From: Campylobacter concisus
GTDB taxonomy: Bacteria; Campylobacterota; Campylobacteria; Campylobacterales; Campylobacteraceae
DNA length: 64,000 nucleotides
Reading direction: 5' to 3'
NCBI RefSeq assembly: GCF_003048375.1
Contig: NZ_CP021642.1
Coordinates: 1,240,001-1,304,000, forward strand
Position numbers and translations under genes: made by a program. Positions 44,007 through 53,147 of this stretch are shown piece by piece; position 1 is the stretch's first letter, and each line of letters begins with the position of its first letter. Under the pieces are notes generated by a model, which saw only the letters and a list, made by a program, of their open reading frames with translations, was not told the origin of the DNA and made no database searches.

Positions 44007-45086
44007 ATGCAAAGAAGAGATTTTTTTAAATTCAGTAGTTTTTTAGGTGCAGCAAGTCTGCTTCCAAGTGTCACTCTAGCTAACGACGAGCCAGCAAACC
44101 CTGTAGTTAGAAATTTTGACGTAAATTTCAAACATCTGCTGCTTGAAAAGGGCAAAAGCTCGAGAATTTGGTTGCCCCTTCCACTAAGCACCACTTATCA
44201 GCAACTAACCCAAGACTACGTCATAAACACAACTGCTAAAAACGTCTATATCTCAGACACGCTAATACCAACAATGTATGGCGAATTTGAAGAAAATGAG
44301 CAAAGACCTATTTTAAATATCCAGTTTAAAATTCAAACAACAGAGCGCAATACCGACTTTAGCAAGGTAAATTTCGATCCAAATGAGAAGGTCGATCCTG
44401 CTGTTTTGGAGTTTTTAAAACCAACTTCACACATCCCAACAGATGGCGTCGTAAGAGCAAAAGCGCTTGAGATTATTGGCAATACTAAAGGCGATTTGGA
44501 GCGTGCAAAGGCTATTTATACGTGGGTTGCAAACACTATGCAGCGTGATAACAGCGTCCTTGGATGTGGTACAGGCGATGTTAAAGCCATACTAGAAAGT
44601 GGCAAGTTAGTTGGTAAATGCACCGACATAAACTCAGTTTTTGTGGGACTTTGCAGATCAGTTGGCATCCCAGCAAGAGAAATTTTTGGCATTAGAGTTG
44701 GTCAGTCTAGATTTTCAGACCAGATGGGTAGCGCAAAAGACGGCGTGGCTAAAATTTCAGGCGGACAGCACTGCAGGGCTGAGTTTTATCTAAAAGGCTA
44801 TGGTTGGATACCGGTTGATCCAGCTGACGTTACGAAGGTAAGACTGGGTGAGAAATTAACAAACGACGACGCTAAGATCAAAGCTATTAGGGACTATTGC
44901 TTTGGCAACTGGGAGATGTGCTGGATAGGCTTTAACTACGGACGTGACTTTATCTTAAAGCCAACCCCAGAGCAAACTCCGCTAAACAACTTTGGCTATC
45001 CATACGCTGAAGTTGATGGCAACACACAAAACTACTATTCGCCAAAAGAATTTAGCTACGACTACGTCTCAACAGAGCTAAAATGA
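44007..45086 (+). CDS. Tat-exported transglutaminase-like protein
   Basis: 359 residues. The N-terminus MQRRDFFKFSSFLGAASLLP is a twin-arginine signal, so the protein folds in the cytoplasm before export. A transglutaminase/protease-like core follows at about 165-275 with the triad readable as Cys205 (LVGKCTDINSVFVGL), His255 (GGQHCRAEFYL) and Asp271 (WIPVDPADVT). Could be a cysteine peptidase or peptide cross-linker in the periplasm. Its stop overlaps the MerT-like gene by four bases, so it is linked to metal transport proteins. Tat export hints at a cofactor or prefolding need, odd for a simple transglutaminase. Confidence 0.85.
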   Translation: MQRRDFFKFSSFLGAASLLPSVTLANDEPANPVVRNFDVNFKHLLLEKGKSSRIWLPLPLSTTYQQLTQDYVINTTAKNVYISDTLIPTMYGEFEENEQRPILNIQFKIQTTERNTDFSKVNFDPNEKVDPAVLEFLKPTSHIPTDGVVRAKALEIIGNTKGDLERAKAIYTWVANTMQRDNSVLGCGTGDVKAILESGKLVGKCTDINSVFVGLCRSVGIPAREIFGIRVGQSRFSDQMGSAKDGVAKISGGQHCRAEFYLKGYGWIPVDPADVTKVRLGEKLTNDDAKIKAIRDYCFGNWEMCWIGFNYGRDFILKPTPEQTPLNNFGYPYAEVDGNTQNYYSPKEFSYDYVSTELK

Positions 45087-45406
45087 GAGCCTTTTGGCTG
45101 ATACTAACATCCATAGGTAGTGCTATCGGCGCTACCTTGTGCTGCCTACCAGCACTTCTTTTCTTGCTTTTTGGCACATCTTTTTCTTTTCTATCTTGGA
45201 CACAAAATTTATACGAGTACCGCATCCCTTTAAGCGTCGTGGCGGTCATTTGCTTTGTGATCTCAGGTGTGGCTTTATTTTACAAGCCAAAAAGCTGCAA
45301 CCTAAGCTATAAAAAGAAAAAATGGATACTTATATATATACTTTTTGGAGTGATTTTGCTTTTACTCCTTACATACCCAGAGCTTTTAGGAGAAATTTAT
45401 GCGTAA
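45083..45406 (+). CDS. MerT-like membrane transporter
   Basis: 107 residues with three hydrophobic helices. The first (SIGSAIGATLCCLPALLFLLFG) contains the vicinal pair Cys20-Cys21 and Pro that bind mercury in MerT; a further single Cys sits in the loop KPKSCNLSYKKKK. Third helix LIYILFGVILLLLLTY. Overlaps both neighbours (ATGA with the transglutaminase gene, eight bases with the MerP-like gene). No merA, merR or merB is nearby, so the ion may be another soft metal such as copper. Confidence 0.78.
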   Translation: MRAFWLILTSIGSAIGATLCCLPALLFLLFGTSFSFLSWTQNLYEYRIPLSVVAVICFVISGVALFYKPKSCNLSYKKKKWILIYILFGVILLLLLTYPELLGEIYA

Positions 45407-45656
45407 AATTTTAGTTTTAGCCCTTTTGGTGGCTGCAAGCTACGCTGATAAAAAGATAGAAATTTCAGTGCCTAGCATGCACTGTCCGCTTTGCACAGCA
45501 ATAGTTCGAAAGGCCGCACTTAGCGTTGAGGGCGTAAAAAAGGCAGATGTATCGCTAAAAGAGCGAAAAGCTGTCGTTATAGCAGATGACAAGGTCGATG
45601 AAAAGGAGCTTTTAAAGGCGGTCGATGCGACTGGCTATAAGGGCGAGATAAAATAA
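45399..45656 (+). CDS. MerP-like periplasmic metal-binding protein
   Basis: 85 residues: signal peptide (MRKILVLALLVAASYA) and one heavy-metal-associated ferredoxin-like domain. The binding loop is SMHCPLC (Cys29 and Cys32), a variant of GMTCxxC; VEGVKKADVSLKERKAVV and LLKAVDATGYKGEI complete the fold. Delivers a soft metal to the MerT-like partner. Ends the three-gene unit 18 bases before pepD. Confidence 0.85.
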   Translation: MRKILVLALLVAASYADKKIEISVPSMHCPLCTAIVRKAALSVEGVKKADVSLKERKAVVIADDKVDEKELLKAVDATGYKGEIK

Positions 45657-45673
45657 ATTTAAAGGAGGCAAAT

Positions 45674-46963
45674 ATGTCAAAGAGCGAAGTTTTAGCGAAA
45701 TTTGAGACACTTGCGTCGATACCACACTGCAGTTACGAGACTGATAAGATGCGTGATTTTCTGGCTAGCTATGCAAAAGATAAGGGCTGTGAGGTCGTGG
45801 TCGATAGTTTTGGCAACGTTCATGCATTTAAAGGCAAGCCAAAAATTTGCTTGCAAAGCCACTACGATATGGTCTGCATGGGCGACGCACCAAAGATTGA
45901 GATAGTTTATGGCGATGATGGCTACATGAGGGCTAAAAACTCATCTTTAGGTGCCGATAACGGCATAGGCGTGGCTATCATGATGCAGATGATAAGCGAA
46001 TTTGATGACATTGAGTGCCTTTTTACAAACAACGAAGAGGTCGGCATGGTCGGAGCTGCTGGCTTTAGCGGCGATCTAAAAGCCGATAAGCTTTTAAATT
46101 TAGACAGCGAAGAGGACGATAGAGTCACTATTGGCTGCGCTGGTGGTGTAAATTTATTTGCCACTATAGCGCTTAATAGCAAAAAAACAAAAGAGAGCAC
46201 GCTTTATGAAGTGAAAGTGAACGGCCTACCTGGCGGACACTCTGGCAACGAGATACATAAAAATATCCCAAATGCGATCAAGGTTTTAGCTGCATTTGTT
46301 ACTAAAAATGGCTGCAAGCTTGTTAAATTTGAAGGTGGGGAGCGAAGCAACTCTATCCCAAGTGGCGCAACTGCGCTAGTTTTAAGCGATAAGGAGCTAA
46401 AGAGCGAGTGTGAGAATTTAAGCGTGAAAAAGCTTGGCAAGGGGGATGAAATTTTAGAAAACGGAGAGAAAATTTTAGCACTTATTAACTCATTTTCACA
46501 AGGCGTAAGAGCCTATAACTGCGAACTAGGCATACCACAAGATAGCGTCAATCTCTCACTTGCAAAGATCAAAGACGATGGCACGCTTGAAGTGGAGTTT
46601 TTCGCAAGATCAATGAGTAAAGATGGGCTAAATAGAATGGAATTTGAAATTTCTGAGCTTGCAAAAGCGCTTGGTTTTAACGTCATTTCAAAAGATAGAA
46701 ATCCAGCTTGGAAACCTATAAATGATAAATTTGCAAACGATATCTTAGAAGAGCTTAAAATTTATAAGCCAAATGCAAGGATAACAGCTGTGCATGCTGG
46801 ACTTGAATGTGGAGTGCTTTTAGAGAAAAAAGCAGGTCTTAGTGCATGTTCTATTGGACCAAATATCTACTCACCTCACTCTACAAGAGAGCACTGCGAA
46901 GTAGCCTCTGCGCTTTTTATAGAAAAAGTCGTTCGCGGTATCGTTAAAAAATATAACTCATAA
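45674..46963 (+). CDS. pepD: Aminoacyl-histidine dipeptidase (M20 family)
   Basis: 429 residues, di-zinc cytosolic dipeptidase. Metal ligands lie in CLQSHYDMVC (His, with catalytic Asp), SLGADNGIGVAIMM, TNNEEVGMVGA (general-base Glu-Glu) and LLNLDSEE; GLPGGHSGNEIH is the domain-junction motif, and the C-terminal HAGLECGVLLEK and PHSTREHCEV give the last His ligand. AAAGGAGGC precedes ATG 45674, only 18 bases after the MerP-like gene. A 370-base copy of its tail lies at 26231-26603. Confidence 0.94.
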   Translation: MSKSEVLAKFETLASIPHCSYETDKMRDFLASYAKDKGCEVVVDSFGNVHAFKGKPKICLQSHYDMVCMGDAPKIEIVYGDDGYMRAKNSSLGADNGIGVAIMMQMISEFDDIECLFTNNEEVGMVGAAGFSGDLKADKLLNLDSEEDDRVTIGCAGGVNLFATIALNSKKTKESTLYEVKVNGLPGGHSGNEIHKNIPNAIKVLAAFVTKNGCKLVKFEGGERSNSIPSGATALVLSDKELKSECENLSVKKLGKGDEILENGEKILALINSFSQGVRAYNCELGIPQDSVNLSLAKIKDDGTLEVEFFARSMSKDGLNRMEFEISELAKALGFNVISKDRNPAWKPINDKFANDILEELKIYKPNARITAVHAGLECGVLLEKKAGLSACSIGPNIYSPHSTREHCEVASALFIEKVVRGIVKKYNS

Positions 46964-46967
46964 AAAT

Positions 46968-46997
46968 AAAATTTGCTAGAAATTTCTAGCAAATTTT
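46968..46997. terminator. Perfect 30-base palindrome, pepD terminator
   Basis: Identical to the palindrome at 26196-26225; arms AAAATTTGCTAGAAA, four bases after the pepD stop. Ends in T-runs on both strands, so it can also end the convergent pyrC transcript. Confidence 0.85.
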
Positions 46998-47043
46998 GGC
47001 TCTTGTAGATTTAAATTTACTCGCACGCACGAGTAAATTTAGA

Positions 47044-48321
47044 TTATTTTACAAACTCATAAACGATCTTGCCACTTTTTATAGTAGTAGTCGCTGCACC
47101 TTTTAGCTTTTTGCCAAAGAGCGGAGAATTTATCGATTTTGAGCGGTTTATCTTCTCGTCATAAACATACTCGATCTCAGGGTCTATCACCGCGATATCA
47201 GCTAGCATGCCCTCAGCAAGTCTTCCTTTATCTTTTAAATTTAGCATCTTAGCTGCGTTTGTAGATGTTAGCTCCACCATGCGCTCTAAGCTTATAATGC
47301 CCTCATTTACGAGTTTAAGAGTGAGTGGCACAAGGGTTTGAAGTCCGATGATACCAAATGGCGCCTTGTCAAATTCCACTATCTTTTCGTCCGTGTGGTG
47401 AGGCGCATGATCGGTAGCGATAACATCTATAAGTCCGCTTTTTAGCGCCTCTCTTACCGCTTTTACGTCGCTTATCTCACGAAGTGGCGGTGACATTTTG
47501 AAATTTGTATCGTAAGCATTTTTCAAAATTTCATCGTCGCTAAAGCTAAAGTGGTGTGGTGTGGCCTCACAAGTGATGTTTATGCCCTCTTTTTTGCCCA
47601 TTTCTATGATCTTTAGCGAGTACTCCGAGCTTACGTGAGCGATATGAATGTGCGCTTTAGTGAGCTTTGCAAGCAGCATATCGCGGCTCACTGCGATCTC
47701 CTCTTTCTCTCTCGCCATGCCGCGAAGTCCAAGTATGGCCGAGACCTTGCCCTCGTGCATGACGCCCTGCCTGCAAAGCGAGCAGTCCTCTGAGTGGCTT
47801 ATGCAAAAGCTACCAAACATACTTGAGTACTCAAGTGCCGCTCTCATCACGCTTGAGCTTGTAACTGGTAGTCCGTCGTCGCTAAATGCAACTGCACCAG
47901 CCTCTATAAGATCACCCATTTCAACGATCTCGTTACCCCCAAGTCCTTTGCTGATAGCTGCTATTGGCAAAAGGTCTATTAGTCCGCAGTTTTTGGCCTT
48001 TTCTATCATCGCCCTTGTGATTGAAGCGTTGTCATTTACTGGGTTTGTATTTGCCATGCAAAGGCAGGTGGTCACTCCTCCAGCTACCGCTGCCTGCGAG
48101 CCCGAGATGATGTCATCTTTATACTCTTGACCAGGATCGCGAAAATGCACGTGCATGTCGATAAATCCTGGCATGACGAGCTTATTTGTGGCGTCGATAA
48201 CCTTATCAGCCTCAAATTTCTCACTTCCGATTTTGGCTATTTTGCCGTTTTCTATTAGGATATTTGCCTTAAATTTCTCGTCGCTATTTACGATAGTGCC
48301 GTTAATTATTGCTATTTTCAT
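47044..48321 (-). CDS. pyrC: Dihydroorotase
   Basis: Third step of pyrimidine synthesis: carbamoyl-aspartate to dihydroorotate. 425 residues, class I long type. Zinc motif FIDMHVHFRDPGQEYKDD, then ISHSEDCSL, HIAHVSSEYSLKI, CEATPHHFSF and the catalytic DVIATDHAPHHTDEK. Follows pyrB by two bases, last gene of the rrf2-flhA-pyr unit. A full set of metal ligands suggests an active enzyme, not a PyrC pseudo-homologue. Confidence 0.94.
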   Translation of the reverse strand: MKIAIINGTIVNSDEKFKANILIENGKIAKIGSEKFEADKVIDATNKLVMPGFIDMHVHFRDPGQEYKDDIISGSQAAVAGGVTTCLCMANTNPVNDNASITRAMIEKAKNCGLIDLLPIAAISKGLGGNEIVEMGDLIEAGAVAFSDDGLPVTSSSVMRAALEYSSMFGSFCISHSEDCSLCRQGVMHEGKVSAILGLRGMAREKEEIAVSRDMLLAKLTKAHIHIAHVSSEYSLKIIEMGKKEGINITCEATPHHFSFSDDEILKNAYDTNFKMSPPLREISDVKAVREALKSGLIDVIATDHAPHHTDEKIVEFDKAPFGIIGLQTLVPLTLKLVNEGIISLERMVELTSTNAAKMLNLKDKGRLAEGMLADIAVIDPEIEYVYDEKINRSKSINSPLFGKKLKGAATTTIKSGKIVYEFVK

Positions 48322-48323
48322 CG

Positions 48324-49253
48324 TTAGCCCCTATTTTTTGCAAGCGTATTTAGTATCGCCATTCTTATCGCAACGCCGTTTTCTACTTGATTTAGTATGA
48401 CTGAGTGTGTGCCATCAGCCACGTCTGAGTTTAGCTCCACGCCCCTATTTATCGGTCCTGGGTGCAGCACGATCGCGTCAGGCTTTGCTAGCTTTATCCT
48501 ATTTTTATTTAGTCCAAAAAATTTCGAGTACTCCCTCGAGCTTGGAAACGCCACGTCCGCACCGCCACGCTCTAGCTGGATGCGAAGCATGATGATGACG
48601 TCGCTGCCCTCGCAAGCCTCCTCCATATTTTTGCAAATTTGAGACTCAAATACCTCAGCGTCTTTTGGCATCATCATCCTTGGCGCAAATAGCTTTAAAT
48701 TTATGCCAAATTTCTTCATCGCCCAGATGTCAGACCTTGCCACGCGGCTTCTAGCGATGTCGCCGATGATCGCCACGTTTAAATTTTTATCCAAAATTTT
48801 GCCATGCTCTCTTAGCGTGAAAAGATCAAGCAGAGCTTGGCTTGGGTGCTCATTTGTGCCGTCCCCTGCATTTACAACGCTAGCCTCTGTCCTATCAGCT
48901 GCAAATTTCGCCGCACCAGAGCTTGGGTGACGAAGCACGATGATGTCGGTTCTCATAGCAGCCATGTTATTCATCGTGTCATTTAGGCTCTCGCCCTTTG
49001 TCACGCTAGAGCTTGACGAGCTGAAATTTATCGTATCAGCCCCAAGCCTCTTTGCTGCGATCTCAAAGGATGTCCTAGTTCTTGTCGAGTTTTCATAAAA
49101 TGCGTTGATCGTGGTCTTTCCACGAAGGTAGTCATTTTTTTTCACTTGGCTTAAATTTAGCTCCTTAAACTCTTTCGCCGCCTCTAGAAAATATAAAATT
49201 TCTTCCTTGCTAAGCTCTCTAGTTCCCACCAAATCTTTATGTTTGTAGCTCAT
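48324..49253 (-). CDS. pyrB: Aspartate carbamoyltransferase catalytic subunit
   Basis: Condenses carbamoyl phosphate and aspartate. 309 residues. Carbamoyl-phosphate site FYENSTRTRTSFEIAAKR; DIIVLRHPSSGAAK, NAGDGTNEHPSQALLDLFTL and LHPGPINRGVELN complete the catalytic residues. No pyrI regulatory gene adjoins; pyrC follows, the class with catalytic PyrB-PyrC association being possible. Its ATG overlaps the Sel1 gene stop by four bases. Confidence 0.95.
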   Translation of the reverse strand: MSYKHKDLVGTRELSKEEILYFLEAAKEFKELNLSQVKKNDYLRGKTTINAFYENSTRTRTSFEIAAKRLGADTINFSSSSSSVTKGESLNDTMNNMAAMRTDIIVLRHPSSGAAKFAADRTEASVVNAGDGTNEHPSQALLDLFTLREHGKILDKNLNVAIIGDIARSRVARSDIWAMKKFGINLKLFAPRMMMPKDAEVFESQICKNMEEACEGSDVIIMLRIQLERGGADVAFPSSREYSKFFGLNKNRIKLAKPDAIVLHPGPINRGVELNSDVADGTHSVILNQVENGVAIRMAILNTLAKNRG

Positions 49254-49681
49254 TTTAAGCCCTTTTTGATATATTTTGTTACAAAGTCACAAGCCGGTTT
49301 GTAGCCATTGTCGCAAGCTTTTTTAAACAAAGCTTTTGCCTTCTCTTCGCTTTTTGCTTCATTATCGTCTTTGCCTTTTATAAGGCCATAAGCTGTCATT
49401 TCGCCTAGTTTTTCGCAGGCCATGCCCTCATTTTCATCGCACATTTTCGTAAAAATTTTCTCAGCCTGAGCTCTATCTTTTGCCACGCCATCGCCGTTAA
49501 ATAGCATGATCGCATTCATCGTGCAAGCCTTTTTCTCGCCCTCTCCGCATGCTTTATTAAAGTAAAGGTAGGCTTCTTCAAAATTTTTCTTTGCATAAAG
49601 CTCATTTGCCTTGTCTAAATTTTCATTTGCCATTGCATTTAGTGCAAAAAGTGCTACCGCTACAACTAAAATTTTCTTCAT
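49250..49681 (-). CDS. Exported Sel1-repeat protein
   Basis: 143 residues. Signal peptide MKKILVVAVALFALNAMA, then three Sel1 units with paired Cys (ACGEGEKKACTMNAIMLF, MCDENEGMACEKLGEM, ACDNGYKPACDFV). Fourth such protein in the window, here embedded in an operon between a 75-codon gene and pyrB with a four-base overlap to pyrB. Periplasmic; function unknown. Confidence 0.82.
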   Translation of the reverse strand: MKKILVVAVALFALNAMANENLDKANELYAKKNFEEAYLYFNKACGEGEKKACTMNAIMLFNGDGVAKDRAQAEKIFTKMCDENEGMACEKLGEMTAYGLIKGKDDNEAKSEEKAKALFKKACDNGYKPACDFVTKYIKKGLK

Positions 49682-49690
49682 ATTTTCTCC

Positions 49691-49918
49691 TTATTTAAAT
49701 AACTTTGGATGGTGTTTTTTCATATATTCAACTATCTCTATAACCTCGTCGCTACCGCTAGCGTCAGAGTTTTCTAGCGCATCGTCGATACACTCTACAT
49801 AGAGATTTGCCGCCTCTTCAAGCTTCTCTTTTTTCACTCCAGCATAGTAAAACATCGCTTCAAGTACCATGCTAAGCTCATAGCTAAGCTCCTCTACGCT
49901 TACCTCTTCTTCTTTCAT
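49691..49918 (-). CDS. 75-residue acidic helical protein
   Basis: Starts MKEEEVSVEELSYELSMVLE and is strongly acidic and helical throughout, ending YMKKHHPKLFK. Start overlaps the DHH gene stop by four bases; stop is nine bases before the Sel1 gene. No known motif. Its place in a tight operon (flhA, DHH phosphoesterase) supports it as a real gene; function unknown. Confidence 0.75.
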   Translation of the reverse strand: MKEEEVSVEELSYELSMVLEAMFYYAGVKKEKLEEAANLYVECIDDALENSDASGSDEVIEIVEYMKKHHPKLFK

Positions 49919-50940
49919 ATCTCCTCCTGTGTTTTTTTAGTTATTAGATCAACTATCTGCGCCTTGATCGGCTCATAGCTAAAGCCATCTTTGAAATTTG
50001 TAAATAGCCCGCCGCTAGCGTTCACGTGTCCGCCGCCGCCAACTAGGTGTTTTGCCATGGCGCTAACGTCTAGCTTGCCATTTGCGCGAAAGCTTAGCGT
50101 CTTTTTATTTGTCACGTCGATAAAGAAGTCAAATTCAGGATTTGCCACCAAAAAGTCGTTGCCGATAACTGAAACATTGCCGATATTGTAGGTTAAAATT
50201 CCTTTATGATCTTTATAGCTTATGCTAAATTTCTCTTTATTTTCACTAAGTTTTTTTACGACGTAGTTTGAGATCAGGTTGCTTAGCGTATCGTCTTTAT
50301 CCTCTTTGAAAAATGACTTTTTAATGGCATGCACCTGCATATCAAGGCCGATATAGTCGTTTTTCTCGTTAAAAAATTTGCTCGCTTCTTTTAAGATGTG
50401 ATCCATATAGAGGTTGTTTTCAGCTTCAAACATCACCTTATTTATCTCTTTGGCGTTTGCCACAAGCCCCAAGCAGACCTTGCCCATCTCGAAATTTTTA
50501 TCATCTTTTAGCCAGATATCCACGGCATTTACGACGTCACTAAAAATTTCAAGCTCTTTGTTTTGACCAAAAATGCCCGCAAAAAAGTCGTAAGTGATCT
50601 TTGTAGCGCACCTTGAGCTATCCAAAAAGTACCATGAGTAAGTGCTCGCACACTCGGCACCGCTTTGGTGATGATCTAGCAAAAATAGCTTTATATTTTT
50701 ACCATCTATCATCTCCTCAAAGCTCTCGCACTGAGCTAGGCTTAAATTTAGATCGGTGATCAAAATGACGTTTTTATCATCGTTTGAGTCGTCTATCTCA
50801 GATAGAATTTGAGCAAATTTATCATCTATCTCTCTGCCGTAGTTTGAGTTTAGAAATTTCACATCTTTGAAGTAAAAATTTGTTATGTATTGCGCGCCGT
50901 ATCCGTCAAGATCGGTGTGTGAGAGGTGATAAATTTTCAT
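49915..50940 (-). CDS. DHH-family phosphoesterase
   Basis: 341 residues. DHH-subfamily motifs: HTDLDGYGAQY at the N-terminus, LITDLN, FLLDHHQSGAE (the DHH core) and a DHHA1-type end with HLVGGGGHVNASGG. Manganese-dependent hydrolysis of short oligonucleotides, cyclic dinucleotide products or pyrophosphate in relatives; a nanoRNase-like role is plausible. Nine bases after flhA. Exact substrate open. Confidence 0.85.
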   Translation of the reverse strand: MKIYHLSHTDLDGYGAQYITNFYFKDVKFLNSNYGREIDDKFAQILSEIDDSNDDKNVILITDLNLSLAQCESFEEMIDGKNIKLFLLDHHQSGAECASTYSWYFLDSSRCATKITYDFFAGIFGQNKELEIFSDVVNAVDIWLKDDKNFEMGKVCLGLVANAKEINKVMFEAENNLYMDHILKEASKFFNEKNDYIGLDMQVHAIKKSFFKEDKDDTLSNLISNYVVKKLSENKEKFSISYKDHKGILTYNIGNVSVIGNDFLVANPEFDFFIDVTNKKTLSFRANGKLDVSAMAKHLVGGGGHVNASGGLFTNFKDGFSYEPIKAQIVDLITKKTQEEI

Positions 50941-50949
50941 CGTTTTCCT

Positions 50950-53145
50950 TTATAAATTTTCTATTTCTATGACGCCAACTGTTTCAAATGGCGTATTTGC
51001 CGAGATCTCAGCAAAGCTTAGCACCACTATGTCGATGGCAAAATTTGCGCAGATATTTGCTATAAATTTGCGCAAGCTTGGCTCCACGCAAAGCACCATC
51101 TCTCCGTGCTGGCTCATCGGTCGCTTCTCTTTTTCGCGCCTTAGCGCCTGCACGATCGAAGATGTCTGCGCCACGTTTATCATCAGGTGATAGGCGCCGT
51201 CTTTATACTGCACCGCATCCATCAGCTTTTGCTGCGCGGCGGTGTCTAGGATGTAGAAATTTAGCTGACCCTTTTCATCTACATAAAGCGAGGTGATGAC
51301 ACGCGAAAGCGCTGCACGCACGTGCTCGATGATCATGTCTAAATTTTTACTGACCTCGGCGATGTCGCTGATGGCTTCCAGTATGCTAAGTAGGTCTTTG
51401 ATCGGGATATTGTCTTTAAGCAGCGTTTTTAAGACCTTTTGGATCAAATTTATAGGTGCGATCCTTAGCGTATCCTCGACCACGACTGGGTAGTCAATCT
51501 TTAGTTTGTCTAGTAAATTTTGCGTCTCTTGGCGAGTTAAAAGCTCTGCTGCATTTTGTTTGATAAGCTCGCTCATGTGCGTTGAGATGACGCTTGCAGG
51601 ATCAACTATCGTATATCCACTAAGTATGGCGTCCTCTTTGACGCTAGCATCGATCCAAAGAGCATCCAGCCCAAAAGCTGGCTCTTTTGTCGGAATCCCC
51701 TCAATATCCTCGCTCACTAATCCACTATCCATCGCTAGAAATTTATCCGCATAAATTTCGCCCTGGCCGATCACGATGCCTTTTAGCTTGAAGCGGTACT
51801 CGTTTGGTGGTAGCTGGAGGTTATCGCGGATCCTTATCTTTGGCATCAAAAAGCCAAGGCTTGAAGCGATATTTCGCCTCATAGCGCGAATTCTCTCTAT
51901 TAGATCCACATCAGCTAGCTTTAGCAGGCCATATCCTAGGTCAAGCTCTAAAATTTCAAGCTTTAAGATGTCATTTATCTTTGTCTCTTCTTCTCTTGCG
52001 ATCTCTTCGTCGCTCTTCTTTGGTGCCTTAGCAGCCCCACCACTCGCAGCTGCTGCCCCTGCCCCACTTGGCGTAGCGGCTCCAGCCTTTTTAGAAGCCG
52101 TTTTTTCTTTTGGCGCAAGGTTTAAATTTAGCCCGCCGTCTTTTGTCTGCTTGATGATGTAGCCAAGCCCCAAAAATAGCAGCGCGATAAAGCCAAGAGA
52201 TAGGGTTGGAAGTCCTGGCACAAGGGCAAACATAAATAGTATGAAGCCTACTATCAGCAAGGTTTTGTAATCGCCTAAGAGTTGATTTAGCGTGCCTTCT
52301 GCAAAGTCCTCGTCGTCTTTGCTAGCCCTTGTGATGATGATAGCGGTTGCTGTTGAAGTGATAAGTCCTGGGATCTGGCTCACAAGGCCATCACCGATAG
52401 TTAGGATCGTGTAATACTGAGCTGATGTCGCCATATCAAGGCCGTGTTGAAACGAGCCGATAGCAAAGCCGCCGATAATGTTGATGATAGTGATGATGAT
52501 GCCAGCGACAGCGTCACCTTTTATAAATTTAGACGAACCATCCATCGCGCCATAAAAATTTGCCTCGCCGATGATGGCTTGACGTCTTTCGCGCGCCGTT
52601 TTTTCGTCTATTAAACCTGCGTTTAGATCCGCATCTATCGCCATTTGCTTACCAGGCATCGCATCAAGTGTAAAACGTGCTTGCACCTCACTCACGCGGG
52701 TTGAACCCTTTGTTACGACCATGAAATTTATGAGTACCAAGATACAAAAGACGATGGTGCCGATGACGAAGTTGCCACCAACGACGAAATTTCCAAAGCT
52801 TGAGATGATCTCACTGACCGCTTCTGGGCCGTTGTGACCTTCGCTTAAGATCATACGCGTGGTTGCTATGTTTAGCGAGAGGCGAAAAAGCGTTATGATG
52901 AGAATGAGAGTTGGAAACGTGCTAAGATCAGTTGGCTTTGGCACGTAAATAGATATCAAAATAATAAGCACTGAAATCGAGATCGAAAGTGCCAAGAAAA
53001 AGTCAAGCACCGCGCTTGGAAGCGGAACGATGATGATAGCAAGGATGGCAACGATGATGCCAACGATGCTAAGACTTTTAAATTTGACAATTGGCGCAAG
53101 AAACGGTGCGACAAGAGTCAAGATATTATTTTTTTGCTTTGCCAA
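50950..53145 (-). CDS. flhA: Flagellar export apparatus protein FlhA
   Basis: 731 residues, the export gate of the flagellar type III system. About eight helices in the first 330 residues with the FHIPEP-family signature RFTLDAMPGKQMAIDADLNAGLIDE, then a linker of Ala/Lys/Pro-rich sequence (about 345-385) and the cytoplasmic substrate-docking domain. In Campylobacter FlhA also feeds the signal that activates sigma-54 flagellar genes through FlgSR. Two bases after the Rrf2-type gene, same order as Cj0882c-Cj0883c. Confidence 0.97.
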   Translation of the reverse strand: MAKQKNNILTLVAPFLAPIVKFKSLSIVGIIVAILAIIIVPLPSAVLDFFLALSISISVLIILISIYVPKPTDLSTFPTLILIITLFRLSLNIATTRMILSEGHNGPEAVSEIISSFGNFVVGGNFVIGTIVFCILVLINFMVVTKGSTRVSEVQARFTLDAMPGKQMAIDADLNAGLIDEKTARERRQAIIGEANFYGAMDGSSKFIKGDAVAGIIITIINIIGGFAIGSFQHGLDMATSAQYYTILTIGDGLVSQIPGLITSTATAIIITRASKDDEDFAEGTLNQLLGDYKTLLIVGFILFMFALVPGLPTLSLGFIALLFLGLGYIIKQTKDGGLNLNLAPKEKTASKKAGAATPSGAGAAAASGGAAKAPKKSDEEIAREEETKINDILKLEILELDLGYGLLKLADVDLIERIRAMRRNIASSLGFLMPKIRIRDNLQLPPNEYRFKLKGIVIGQGEIYADKFLAMDSGLVSEDIEGIPTKEPAFGLDALWIDASVKEDAILSGYTIVDPASVISTHMSELIKQNAAELLTRQETQNLLDKLKIDYPVVVEDTLRIAPINLIQKVLKTLLKDNIPIKDLLSILEAISDIAEVSKNLDMIIEHVRAALSRVITSLYVDEKGQLNFYILDTAAQQKLMDAVQYKDGAYHLMINVAQTSSIVQALRREKEKRPMSQHGEMVLCVEPSLRKFIANICANFAIDIVVLSFAEISANTPFETVGVIEIENL

Positions 53146-53147
53146 CT

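Noticed and set aside
44007-46963. Mercury-resistance (mer) operon
   Set aside because: Only MerT- and MerP-like proteins are present; reductase, lyase and MerR are missing.
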